DNA from: Eimeria necatrix
Lineage: Eukaryota > Apicomplexa > Conoidasida > Eucoccidiorida > Eimeriidae
NCBI RefSeq assembly: GCF_000499385.1
Contig: NW_013652443.1
Span: 1 to 57,499, forward strand
Reading direction: 5' to 3'
Length of the DNA stretch: 57,499 bases
The notes under the pieces are model-generated. The model was not told the DNA's origin. It saw only the letters and a list, made by a program, of their open reading frames with translations, and searched no databases. The stretch's first letter is position 1. Each line of letters begins with the position of its first letter. This document shows positions 31,201 to 43,136 of this stretch, one piece after another. The position numbers and the translations under genes are program-made.

Positions 31201-32587
31201 CTGGTGCTGCTGCTCACTCAGCATGTCACTAAATGCCCTCAGCAACTTAAGCGAACCGGAGTCGCTACTTTAGGGTATTTGCGAAAGGAGCTTACGGCCT
31301 CAAACTTAGGGTTTAGGGTTTGAAGTTTAGGGTGGGGGGCTTAGGGCTTTTAGCCTAGGGTTTAGAGTTAAGCGTTTAGGGTGTAAAGCTCTGCACTCAA
31401 AAGCTAGAGCCTAGGGTTTAGGGTTCAGGGTTTAGGGTTTAAAGCCCGGCATTTAAGGCTAAGAGCCTAGGCTTTAGAGTGTAGGACTTAGGGTTTAGGG
31501 TTTGAAGCTGAGGGCTTAGGGCTTAGCGCCTAGGGTTTAGGGTTTAGCGTCCAGACTTAGTTAGGGTTTAAAGGCTTGGGTTTGCTGCGGGCTTACTGGT
31601 GCGCAAAGAAGGGTGCTGATAGTGAAAACCGTCGGCAGCTAGAAAACTCTCCAGGCGCCACACAGGCAGCAAAATCCTGCTGCAGTCGATGCTGCTGCTG
31701 CTGCTGCTGCTGCTACTGGGTATCTGCGCTGCTGCAGGGCGGCTCATGTCGATGGCAGCCAGGCTGAGAAGCAGCTGGCGCGCCTGAAGCAGCACAAAAC
31801 AGCAGCAGCAGCAGCAGCAGCAGAAAGCAATGGACAACATTTCATGAAACAACGGTAATGCACCAACGATAGCAGCAACGTGCGGCCTGACAAACACAGC
31901 GCCAGCGAAACTCCATCAGAAGCAGCAAGGCAGCAGTAGTAGCAGCAGCAGCAGCAGCAGCAACAGCAAAAGGGTGGTTGCAGCAACTGCGCACTGTCTC
32001 CGCATGCACTGCTTCGCGAGCCGATGGACCCCAGACGCATTCTGCGGTGTCAGAACACCCCAGCAGCAAATGCACAAAGCGGCAGAGCTGCTGAGTTGTG
32101 CAGGCAGCAGAAGGAGTCCAGCCTGCTGCTGCTGCTGCTGTTGCGGGTCCAGCGGCCGCAGCGTCCTTGCTGCTGCTGCCATCCAGAAGAGACAACTGCA
32201 GCAGCCGAAGGCGGCCGCAGGCGCAGCAGTGTCTTTGCTGCGGCAGCAGCTGTAGCAGCAACGCGGGCGTCAGCAGCTGCGCAAGGGCCTTCACTGCCTG
32301 CAGCAGCAGCAGTGCAAGAGCTGCTACCCCAGATGCGCTAAGGGCAGCATTGATGTCAAGGCACAGCAGCAGCTGCGCCAGCAGCAGCCGCTGCAGCAAC
32401 CGATGTGCAGCACGAGGGGCAGCAGCAGATGCATAGGCAGCAGAAACACCAGCAGCAGCCGCACGGAAACAGCGAGAATGGCTGCTGCAGCAGCAGCAGA
32501 ACGAGCATTGGCAGCGAACGCGGAGCACGCGACAGCAGCAGCGATACACTGCTGAAGCGCACGCAGCAGTCACTGCAGCAGAGAAGT

Positions 32588-32618
<31 letters not shown>

Positions 32619-33384
32619 GGCCTTGCCTGCTTGTTTGGGCGATTCCACTCAAGCGAGGTTCCTCTCAGCCAAATCCAGTGGCGGCTATTGTCTGCCTTCT
32701 CAACATATACCTCAGCGTCAGTAGCAGGAGCAGCAGGAGCGGCAGCAGCAGCAACAACTGCTGCTGTTCCTGCTGCTGCTCCCTCCGCTGCTGTAGTAGC
32801 AGCAGGCAAAGCAGCAGAGAAGCAACAGTCAAGGGTCACTGCAGCAAACTTGCTGCACCGGGGTGCCACGCCAACAAAAGCAGCAAGGATCTCCGCCAGC
32901 AGCAAGCGAACCTCTAGGGGCTCCACCGCTGCTGCTGCTGCTGCTGATTTTGCTGCTTCTGCTGTTTCTGCTGCTGCTGCTGCCGTTGCTGCCAGGCGAG
33001 GCCCATTGGCGGGACGCGACCCTTGCTGTTGCTCGTCTTTCTGGTGCAGTTGCTGCTGCTGCTTTTGCGGAGTTGTCTCTCCGCGCAGCAGCAGCAACTG
33101 CAGCCTGCAGCAATAACATACATAACGGCTCCGCGATTCTGCTATTTTTTGCCGTCTCTGCTGCAGCTGCTGCTGCAGCCGCTGCTGCAGTTGCTGCGCA
33201 GAAACCAACGGCATCTCTAAGTAGAGCAGCGAAGCAGAGGCAAGGAATAGGGTCCCAGGTGTACGTACACCAGAAGAGGCACCCCATGGCGCAGCAGTCG
33301 CAGCTGCGAAGACTTCTCAGAGCAGAGCAGCAGCAAGCAGCGCAGCAGCAGCTCGATGCAGCTGCCGCAGCAATACACAGTGCC

Positions 33385-33422
<38 letters not shown>

Positions 33423-36400
33423 GCACCTCTGCCAGCAGGAGCAGCAGGCCCTCAGTCAACGTGTAGCAGCACAAAAGACGCAAACACCGCCACCTTTGCT
33501 GCAGCTGGCGCCGTTGCTGCAGTTCAGTAGTGCAGGTTTTCCCATAGCTGGCGAGGCCGTTACTGCTCCTGTTGCCGCTGCTGCTGCTGCTGCTGCTGCC
33601 TTTGCTGGGCGACGTCGCAGCGTCGCTGAAGCCCGCAGGCGCCTCCGCTGGCCTCCAGTTGCTGCTGCCTTCGTTGTTGCCGCTGCTGCAGCACAGCTGC
33701 TGCTGCTGCTGCTCACCCACGTCGGCGTGGCAGCCACAGCAGCACGTCGGGCAAGCGCAGCATTAGCAACAAGGCAAAAGACTGCAGCAGCACCGCCACC
33801 GCATACGCAGCAGCGAAGGCGGGAGCATGAGCAGCAGCAGCAGACTTAGCGCGCAGCAGCATAGATGGACTCCGATAGCCTCAAGCAGAAAAAAGGCCAA
33901 CAGCAACAGTAGCAGCAGCAGCAGACTTCGCGACCCACCTATTTCCAATGCTGCCCGACGCAAATGTGTCTCCTGCTGCTGCTGCTGCTGCTGTAGACCA
34001 TGCATTGCTGCGCTGCGTGGAAATGAGGCAGCAAATGCCGACAACGACAGCACCGTGAGCTGCTCGGAGGAATCATCATGCAGCAAATTGCTTAACTGCT
34101 TGCTGCTGCAGCTGGCTCGCTGCTCCTCCTGCTGCTGCTGCTTTTGTCCCTGCGGCTGCTGGCCGTGGGCCTCGTCTGCAGCAGAGACATTTGCGGGGGA
34201 GCTGCTGCTGTCGGCAGTTGCTGCACTGCTTTTTGTCGCTAGGCCGCTCCTCCTGCTGCAGCTCTTGCTGCAGTTGCTGCTTCTGCTGCAGTTGCTGCTT
34301 CTGCTGCTGGGCCTGCTGGTTCCCGAGCTAGCTATGCTGCTCGTGCTCCTTTTGCTGCTCCTAGGAGTGCTCGCAGCGGCTGCTCGCTGCAGGTGCTGCC
34401 GCAGCTGCTCCAGCAGCCAATACTTATCGCTCTGCTGCTGCTGCGTCTGCTGCTGCGCGGACTGCTGCTGTTGTTGACTGCTGCACTGAAGCTCCTGCAG
34501 CAGCAGCAGCAGCAGCTCTATGGCGCCTGACCAGAGAATCCGCTGCAGCAGTAGTGGGCGTGAGGCTGCTGCTGCTGCCTGTGCTAGACCTAGCAGCAGC
34601 AGCACTTGCAGCAGCTGCACTGATTGCAGCAGCAGCTCAGCCGGCAGCAGCCAACGGCTACGAAGGACGGACTTGATTTGCTGCAGCAGTTGCTGCTGCA
34701 AGCAGCAGACGCCGCAGCAGCAATCCCCCTCTCCTGCTTCTGGCGCTGCTGCCGTTCCCGCTGCTTCCCGTAAGGGGCTGCCGCTGTAGCTGCAGCGCGC
34801 GAAGATGTTCGGAAGCAGCAGCAAAAGCAGCTGCTGAAGGCGCAGCACATGCAACAAATCCAGATCGCTGCATAGCCGCCTTGAGCAGCAAATGGCTTTA
34901 CTGTGTCCGCTGCTGCTGCTGCTGTTGCTGCTGCTGTTTGCTCCTGGCTGCTGCGTCATTTTCTCAAATTGCACACGGAAGCAACGCAGCAGCTGCAGCA
35001 GCAGCACCACGGGGCGCTGCTGCTGCTCCTGCTGCTGCTCCTGCTCCTGCTTCTGCTGCTGCTGCTGCAGCGGTACGCGCCAACATTTGTGCGGCAACTG
35101 GGGCGGCCGCTGACGTCGCAGCGGGAGCAGCGCCAGCTCAAGGAGCACTTCCTCTTGCTGCTGCAGGGCCGAGTGACACCACAAGTGCAGCGAAGCTTCA
35201 TAAGTTGAAGCTGTTGCTGCTGCTGTTGCTGCCGCTGCTGCTGCCGTGTCTGTTTGTGCTGCTGCTGCTGTGTCTGCTTGCGCAACCGCTGCTGTCTCTG
35301 ACTCTGCTGCTGCCTCTTGAAAGTCATCTGCGACGCCGTCGCTGGCTTGCTGGAGCACTTGCTGCTGGGCCTCACTCAAGAGCTGCTGCTGCTGTATGTG
35401 CTGCTGCTGCAGTTGCTGCATCTGCTGCTTTTCTATGTTGTGGTAGGGGCAGAGAGAGCCCCAGGTCCGGCGAGATTTCTCACACTCGTGCTGTTTCTGC
35501 TGCTGCTGCTGCTGGTGCTGCTTCAGTTGCTGCAGCAGACGGTCCCACAGGTCCTCAGCCTTGCGCAGCGTGACAGCCACAAAGAGTGTCTCAGCCACCA
35601 GCATCAGCGACAACTGTGGCTGCTGCACATGCACTAGAGCACAGCATTGCATGCCAGCCACTTTCGTAGCAGCAGCAGCAGCTGCTGCTGCTGCCGCTGC
35701 AGGCATTGCAGCAGCGCTGGCCGTGGAAGCCGCTACTGCAACGCCGTGCGTCTGCTGTCCAGACATCCCCAGCGCTGCTGCAAAGCTGAGCTCTCCGTGC
35801 GCCCCCTCGCTGCTGCTGCTGCTGCTTTCCCGCTGCAGCAAGTTGCTGATGGGCTCGCAGAGCTGCTGCAGCATCTGCTGCTGAAGGGTGCTGTTCCAAA
35901 TGAGCTGGGGCGTCTCAACACTGCCTCCCGCAGCACAGAAGGCGAACAGATTCGCCAGCGCTACAGGCCCGCGCTGCGCACGCGGAGTTGCTGCTGCTGC
36001 TGCGGCTGGTTCTAGTTTTACAGGTGTCCCTGCTGCCGTTGCTGCGTCTGGTGCTGCTGCAGCAGACAGCGCCGGAGAAGCCTCGCAGTGCAGCAAACGG
36101 ACAAGGGGACTCGGCAGAAGCCGGCATAGGAAATGTGTGCCTAAGGCTGATCCGCCACAGCAGCAGCAGCAGCAGCAGCAGGCGTCGCTCTCTTTCTCTT
36201 CGCTGCAGCTGCCATTGCAGCAGCAGCAGCTGCTGCTCGGTCTCACCTTAATAGCGTTGAGGGCAGCAGCAACGCCTCGCAGCACTCTGCATGCAGCCAC
36301 CCGAGCAGCAAGCCCCGAAGATGCGCTGCAGCACGTTGGCCTCGACGCCTGCTTGCTGCTGCTCTCCTTGAGGCTGCATTTTTTCCTGCCGCTGCTGCTA

Positions 36401-39280
36401 GCAGCACCCAAATCTAGTCTGGAAGCAGCAGCGCAGCAGATTGGCAGGGCTGCCTCTTGTAGAAGCAAAAGGGAGACAGCTGGGTATTGGCGCAGCAGCA
36501 GCAGCAGTAGCTTCGATGCTCCGACTGTCAGCCGCTCATGCTGCTGCGACAATAGCAACAGCAGCAGCAGCTGCTGCAGTGTGCCGCGGCTGCAGCACAG
36601 CTGGCGAGCAAGCGCTGAGCTGTACGTACACCCCAGAAATAGCACCCGCAATGTGACAGCTGCTTCTGCTGGCGAGATCCTTGCAACGGCAAATTTTGCT
36701 TCAGGAGGTACCAGGAGCAAAGGCTGCTGCTGCGGCTGCTGCTGCTGCTGCTGCTCCTGCTGCTCCTGCTGTTGCTGCTGCTGCTCCTCATGATGATGCT
36801 GCTGAAGCGGCTCTCCACCATCCAGGGACCCAGCACCCGCTCCGCGCTGCAGCCATTGCCGCTGTAGCAAGGTGCAGCCTGTTTGCTGCTGCTGCAGCTG
36901 TTGCTCTAAGTGTTGCTTTTTCGCGATTGGCCGGCCGCACCGAGATGCTGCTGCTGTTGCTGTTGCTGCGGCTGCTGCCGCCGTTGCTTCAACGCTCTTA
37001 ACGTCGTGAGGGACGTGCGGATCTCTTCTGCCGTTGCTGCGCTTGCTGCGCTTTCCCGTGCCACTGCTGCTGCTGCTGCTGCACACGCTGTGGCTGCGTC
37101 TACTGCCTCGGCTGCTAGTCAAACAGTCTGAGTAGTTTGCAGAAATCTTAGTGCTGAGAAGAGATGGCAGCAATAGGGTTTCTTGCTGCTCTTGCTGCTG
37201 CTCTAGCTGCTGCTGCTGCTGCTGCGGCTGTGCTCTCAAGGGCGAGAGGCTCGTTCTTTGCACAGCTGAGCGTCGAAGAGTTTTCCTCTTCGCTCTGCTG
37301 CGGCTGCTGCTGTCCCGCATGCTTCCGTTGTTGCTGCTGCCCTTGCTGGTCCTCTTTTTGCTGCTGCTCGCTCGGCTGCTGCGTCTGCTGCTGCCTCTGC
37401 TGCTGCAGTGACTGGCGCCGCAGTCCCTCCGTGATGCTGCTTGACTGGGAGCCGCCAGATTGTCGCAGTCAGTGCTGCCAATATCCGCGCTCACGTCAGC
37501 TTTTGCTGCAGCAGTAGCAGCAGCAGCTGCTTCTGCTGCTGCGGTTGCCCTTGCGGCTGCTGGCTCTGCTGCTGCCTTAGAAACAGGCGGCAGTAGCAGA
37601 GCCTCCGTCGCCAACAAGGCACTGGCGCGCCGACTGCTGCTGCTGTCGCTGCTAAGGGCCGCGCCTCGTTGCTGCTGTTGCTCGCAGACCTTGGAGTGGA
37701 GCTGCAGCAGCTCCTGTGACACGAACGCGTGCAGCAGCAGCAGCAGCACAGAATGTCCGCCGCACTGTAGCAGCAGCTGCACAAGGCGTTGCCGTTGCAG
37801 CTGCTGCTGCTGCCTGCCTGCAGCAAGCAGCAGCAGCAACACGTTCAGGGCAAGGCAGCGAGCCGCTGGTAGCAGCCCGCCGCCCTGGTGCAGCAGAGCC
37901 ACTGCGATCTCAATTCCTTCTAAGTAGACCCCTTGTGGTGCTGCTGCTCCTGCTGCTGCTGCTCCTGCCGCTGCTGCTGCTGGCGCCGCTGGGGGTAACA
38001 CAGAAAACCAGTCGCTCAGCAAATGTGCGTCTTGGCTGCTCATGTTGCTGGCCAGCTGCAGCGCCTGTGGGTAGCACTGCAGCAGCCGCTGCCACAGCAG
38101 CAGCAGCAGCGGCAAGGGAGCAGCAGCCGGCGCTGCAGAGTGCAGCAGCACCTGCTGCATGACAGCCTGCGGAAAGCGGCAGATGCAGTGGGAGAATACG
38201 CTTGCAGCAGCAGCACCAGCAGCGGAAATCGCAGCAGCATTAGCAGGAGATGCAGCAGACGCAGCAGCAAGGGCAGCAGCAGTGCAGCCGCACAACGAAT
38301 GGCAGCTGCAAGGCAGCAGCAGCATAATCCTACTCTGCACATCGCCGGAGGGTCCGTAACAATTGTTGCTGCTGCAGCGTGCTGCAGAAGCAGCAGTTCC
38401 TCCCCACCGCGCTGCAAAACAGAGCACGCTGCTCCTTCCGCAAGGCGAGCAGCTGCAGCGGCTGCAGCTGCCGCAGCAGCTGCAGCAGCCCGATCAGCCG
38501 GCTTTGCTGCTGTGGCTGGCTCTTCGCTCACTAGTTCGAAGCTGGCCAAGCTGCTGCTCCCCTTGTTCCTGCTGCTGCTGCTGCCATGGCTGCAGCCAGT
38601 GTTGCCGCCTCCATGCTTGCGCACAGGATGCAGGTCTAGCAGCTCCCACTCCCAGGCATCGGCGGCGCTGCTGCTGCTGCTCCTGCTGCCAGTTAAGGCA
38701 GCAGCAGAAGCTGCGCGGCGTCTTCTTTGCATGCGCTGCAGCAGCGACAGGCGACGCACAAGCTGCAACAGCTCAGCAGGTCGCAAGAGCGCTCTGCAGC
38801 CACCCCACCCCTGCTGCTGCTGCTGTTGCTGCTGCTGCTCGTCACCGAGTCCTCGAGGCACCCTCAGAAATATCTGGTACTGTGGAATCTGTTGTTGCTG
38901 TTGCTGTCGTTCTGGCTTCTGCTGCTGCTGCACGTGCAGCAGCAGCAAAGAACCCCAGTCCTCCTGCTGCAGCTCCGCGTATAGCCCACCGCAAAGGCCT
39001 CGAAAGAGCAGCAGATCCTCCCACTGCTGCTGCAGCAGCAGTAACAAAGCCGCGGTGTATTTGCTGCTGTCGCTGCAGTCCTGCTGCTGCGGCTGCCAAA
39101 GGGCTTGCTGCAGCGCAGAGGCAAAGAGTCGCCACTTCAGGGGAGGCTCCCAGCTGCTGCAGGGAGACAGCAGCTTCTCGCCTTTGCTGCTGCTGTTGCA
39201 TTCCCATCCCAGCGTTGTATCTCCTTTTGCTGCTGAGGACGTAGACAGCTGCATCCTAACAATCGGGCAGACAGCGCCGT

Positions 39281-39313
<33 letters not shown>

Positions 39314-40745
39314 AGCGCCACGACGCTGCAGTAGAGGAGTGCTGCAGCTGCAGCAGGGCAGGAGGAGGGAGCACTTGAAGCAGCACTAGCAAGTCTCGGG
39401 CATCACTGCCGTTGCTGCTGCTGCTGCTGCTGCTGCTGTAACTATTGTAGGTGCTTCCCTCGCTGCTGTTGCTTGCAGGTTCTACTCCCCCACAAAGCAG
39501 CGCCAGAACACTCAACAGCAGCGCCCCTTCTGCTTGCTGCTGCTGCTGCTGCTGCTGCTGATGCTGTTCCGTGCTCACTGGCAGCAAGCTACTGTCGCCA
39601 GCAACAGCGTAAACAGCAGCAAAGCAGTCACAAGCAGCAACGAAGTTGCTGGGCTCTCCTGATGCCTCGCTTCCCTTCCGCGGCGCTTGCTGCTGCTCCT
39701 GCCGAAGCTGGTGCTGTAGTCGCTGCTGCTGCTGCTGCTGCAGTGCTGAGCTGCGCTCGACTTTGGGGCGGCTCACAGTCTGCTGCTGCTCCGCAGGCGG
39801 TTGCAGTAGCAGCAACAGCCGCAGCAGCAGTGGCAACACCATACCCACGCGAATAGCAACAGCAGCAATTTGGCGTCTGAGGGGGGCAGACGAATGCAGT
39901 AGCAGCAGCTGCAGCAGCAGCAGAGCCTGCAGCCAAACCACAGGCTCACATGCTGCTGCAGAGGCTACTGTCACATTCGTAGGCAGCCCACTGCTGCTGC
40001 TACTCCTGTCTTCAATGCAGCAGCAGCTGCTGCTCCTGGAATCTCTGCAGTTGCTGAAGCAATAGACGCGCGCTGGAAATGCCAGCAACAACAGCAACTG
40101 CAGCAGCACTAACGCCTCCGATTGCAGCGACGTATGCCGCCATCTGAACAGCAGGTACAACAGCAGCAGCAGCAGTAGCAGCAGCGACGGAAACAAAGGC
40201 AACAACAGCAAGGAATTTACCTTGTGTCTGCAGCTAGCTGTAGGGTGCTGCGTTAAGTCAAGCAGCAGACCCACACTGCTGCTGCTGCTGCATGCAGAGA
40301 CAGCCCGCAGCAGAAGAGAGATGGGACTGTGCTGCTTCTCGCCCAGGCAGCAGCAGCACAGCTGCAGCAGCGCACAGACAACTTCAGCATCAGCAGCAGC
40401 CAGCAGATCACGGGGAGGCGTCAAGAGGCCGTTGGCAGCAGCAGTGTCCGCAGAAGCAGGACCAGCAGCAGCAGCAGCAACAGCAGTAGCAGCAGCAACA
40501 GCTGCTGCTTCTGAACGAGGTTGCTGGCTTGCTGCCGTGGGGCCTCCTCTGCTTTGCGGGCCAAACCGCTCATCGCTGTTTGGCGCTTCTGCTGCCGCTG
40601 CTGCTGCTGCTGCTGTGGGAGCTGCTGCTACTGTTGATGTGGGTGCTGCTGCTGCTGTCGTTGCTGCTGCCGATACGCACATATTTTCCGTGGCGGAGCC
40701 GTGAGAAAGAGGACGTGGAAGGTCGCTGCTGGTGCTGCTGCTACC

Positions 40746-40785
<40 letters not shown>

Positions 40786-42590
40786 CTCGCCCGTGTTGAT
40801 GCCCACAGAGGAGACGAGCATAGACCTGCGAGGGGAACGCCAATGTACAGCAAAGATCGGGGGACATCAACAGTTGCTGCTGCTGCCGTTGCTGCTGTGG
40901 CTGCTGCTGCTTCTGCTGCCGCTGAAGCGCTGCACCGCGAGTGCGCAGCAGTGCAGCTGGCGAATTTCCCTTCTTGCCACTTTCTCTGCTGCTGCTGCTC
41001 CTGCTGCTGCTCCTCCTCCTCCTGCAGCAAACGCAACTGGTGCTGCTGCAGGTGGCGGCAGAAGAGCAGCAACTCTAACAGCAAATCTTGGCTGATCCAT
41101 CTCTCTCTCCAGGCCACTGAGAGCGCATGCATCTTCGCTTGCTGCCGCCTCTCCTTACGTGTAAGCTGCTGCTGCTGCTGCTGCTCCTCGTGCTTGAACA
41201 CGCTCCAGCCAAGCTGCAGCGCCAAGGCAGTCAGCGCTCTGACGAGTGCGAGCTGTTGCACATACAGCCGTAGCAACGCATGCTGCGGCTGCTGCTGCTG
41301 CTGCTGCTGCTGCCGAGGCTCTTCTGCACGGGTTTCTTCCTCTGGTGCGTCGGACGCATCTGTTGCTGGTCCCGCAGCAGCAGCAGCAGTAGGTGCTGCT
41401 GCTGCTGCTGCAGGTGCCGTACCCATGGCGCAACGCATGCGACGCGCGCCTTGCAGCAGCTGCTGCAGAAAAGCTCGAAGGGGAGAACCATCCGGCAGCA
41501 GCGCTAGTTGCTGCAGCCACAGCGGCAGCAGAAACAGCAGCAGCAACAGCAGCAGTAGCCAATGCCGCAGAACCGTTTGAAACGCAAGCAACAGCAGTAA
41601 CGGAGAATCACGCACATTAGCAGCAGCAGCACAAGCAACAGCAACAACTGCCGCCCGTTCTGCTGCTGATCATCCGAAGGCGCGTTTTGAAAGGCAGCAG
41701 CAAGAGCAGCAGCAGCAGCAAAAGCATCAGCAGCAGCAGAAGTAGCACGGGCTTGCCTTAAAGAGTGCATGCGACTTCAGTAGCTGCGCCGCCACCTGCA
41801 GCAGCAGCAAAGTGTCAACCTGCCAGTTCTCAAATGCTGCTGCTGCGGCTTCCGCTGCTGCAGCTGCTGCAGCTGCTGCAGCTGCTGCTTGCTCTGAAGC
41901 ATCCGCAGCATCTGAGGAAGAGCTGCGGTGAGCCCGCTCTGGAAGAACGCCGACTGCGCGAGTCGGTGGGACGCCGTGCCGCTGCTGCTGCTGCTGCTGT
42001 TCCTGTTGCTGCTGCTGCAGTGCCCCCAGAAAGTCGTCTAGCAGCAAAGAGGCCTCATCCACAAGTTGCCATCCCTTTTGCCACAGGCTGTCTGTACACC
42101 TCACGTCCGCCCTGCAGCACCCCACAAAAGCGGCGGCCAGAAGCTCCGGTGCAGCAGCAGCAGAAAGAGCAGCAGCAGTAGCAGCAGCAGTGGCAGCAGC
42201 TGCAGGAGCCCGAGCAGCACTGAAGGCAGCAGGCGCCGCAGCAGCAAGACATACCAGCTGCAGGGAGTCTCCTTTGCAAAGTGCTGCAGCAGAGACACGG
42301 CAACGCAACGCCACTGCTGCTGCTGCTGCTGCTGCGGGATATCTGCTGACAGCAGCAGCAGCGACGCTTGCAGTTGTTTCTCCTCCGACGATACGTTTGC
42401 CCCCATGGGCCTCGCCGTGTAGGGATGCTGTCGCTGTTGCTGCAGCTGCAGCACTTGCAGTTGCAGCAGCTGCTGCTACCGCGACTGATGCTGCGGTTGC
42501 AGTCGTGCCAGCTGCTGCTGCTGCTGTTGCTGCTGCGGCTGCAGTAGCGGCAGCTGCTGCTGCTGCTGCTACAGCTGCTGCTGCCGCCAC
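28276..42590 (-). CDS. DNAJC13: RME-8/DNAJC13 homologue, endosomal trafficking protein, multi-exon, limits approximate
   Basis: A very long minus-strand gene with Ala/Gln/Leu/Ser runs; exact exons unresolved. RME-8 is a large alpha-solenoid on endosomes that controls recycling and retromer sorting. It carries repeated IWN modules and a central J domain. Anchors N to C: VSLLQHFAKETPCSWYVL (about 42270); WQKGWQLVDEASLLLDDFL (42080); QLALLPDGSPLRAFL (41510); ETPQLIWNSTLQQQML (35890-35930); AETLFVAVTLRKAEDLW (35530); VVLLLQLLRCF, and LLLQRILWSGAIELLLLLL (about 34500); AECVWGPSAREAV (32020-32060), which aligns without gaps to the human NPELIWNDNSRDKV region; DEFVGGLYLRP (30930-30962); LRNPLMLAVLLLHLQALV (30620-30675); and RALGAAAFLKALAF (29690-29740). 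No HPD motif was found. Large open blocks are 38040-41615 and 33763-38427. One intron (41511-41756) has a GC donor. The N-terminus may lie further upstream and the C-terminus is uncertain. Confidence 0.68.
30368..30513. repeat. 73-bp perfect tandem duplication in the RME-8 coding region
   Basis: Bases 30368-30440 are repeated as 30441-30513, starting at GCTGGTACAAGG. The 73-bp period is not a multiple of three, so the two copies read in different frames. Confidence 0.9.
31060..31570. repeat. CTAG array and telomere-like block, probably within an RME-8 intron
   Basis: A short CTAG array (31068-31125) is followed by about 180 bp of unique DNA, then degenerate TTTAGGG repeats (31305-31570) in which many units are changed (CTTAGGG, TTTAAGG, TTTAGAG). 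The RME-8 motif around 32030 lies on one side and its expected continuation near 30945 on the other, so both repeats should be intronic. Confidence 0.7.
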
Positions 42591-42676
42591 CGCTTGAAAC
42601 GCTGTGCTCCCCCTTCCCGGATCTGCAGCAGCTTCTCTTCCTTCCGCTCTGTTACGCTGCAGCTCCTACTGCGGCG

Positions 42677-43136
42677 GTGCTGCGGATTCTGTCTAAAGTG
42701 TACAGACACCGCAGTGGGACGCCCGCTTACGATGCTATCGCTGGTGCTGCTGCTGCTGCTGTTGCTGCTGTTTCCGTCGCTGTTGTCACTCGCCACGTAC
42801 CCTTGGCCAAGCCCTTCTTGGATCTGGTCTGCTTTCCTGTTCGAGACACGTGCGGTTTCAGCCGAGCCCTGGTCTCCCGCTGCTACTGCTGCTGCTGCTG
42901 CTCTTGCTGCTGCTGCTGCTTGCGTTGCTGCAGCTGCACAGACCCATCATCTGTCAGCAGGACACCCTACGGAACCATTACAGTGCGTTGTTTACAGAAG
43001 ATCCCCGCCTGAGGAAGCCCCTAGTGGCTGTGAGTTTATTGCTACCACTGCTGCTGCAGTGGCGGCGTGAGCTGCTCTAGCCCCAGCACTGCGAGCAGTA
43101 GCCTTGGCTGCCCTTCAGCTGCAGAAGATTCAAAGT
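42677..43136 (+). other. Possible plus-strand exons
   Basis: Three plus-strand pieces look protein-like: RHVPLAKPFLDLVCFPVRD (42790-42850), IICQQDTLRNHYSALFTEDP (42945-43004) followed by a GTGAGT donor at 43030, and ALRAVALAALQLQKIQ (43087-43134) followed by GTAAGG. The phases of the last two do not join simply. The minus strand at 42600-42700 also reads plausibly (VTERKEEKLLQIREGGAQR). Gene strand and identity are undecided. Confidence 0.3.

Noticed and set aside
957..42705. Recurrent GTGTACAGAC/GTCTGTACAC strings
   Set aside because: They appear several times in coding and non-coding sequence, but a six-base palindrome is expected about this often in 57 kb. I see no fixed position relative to genes.
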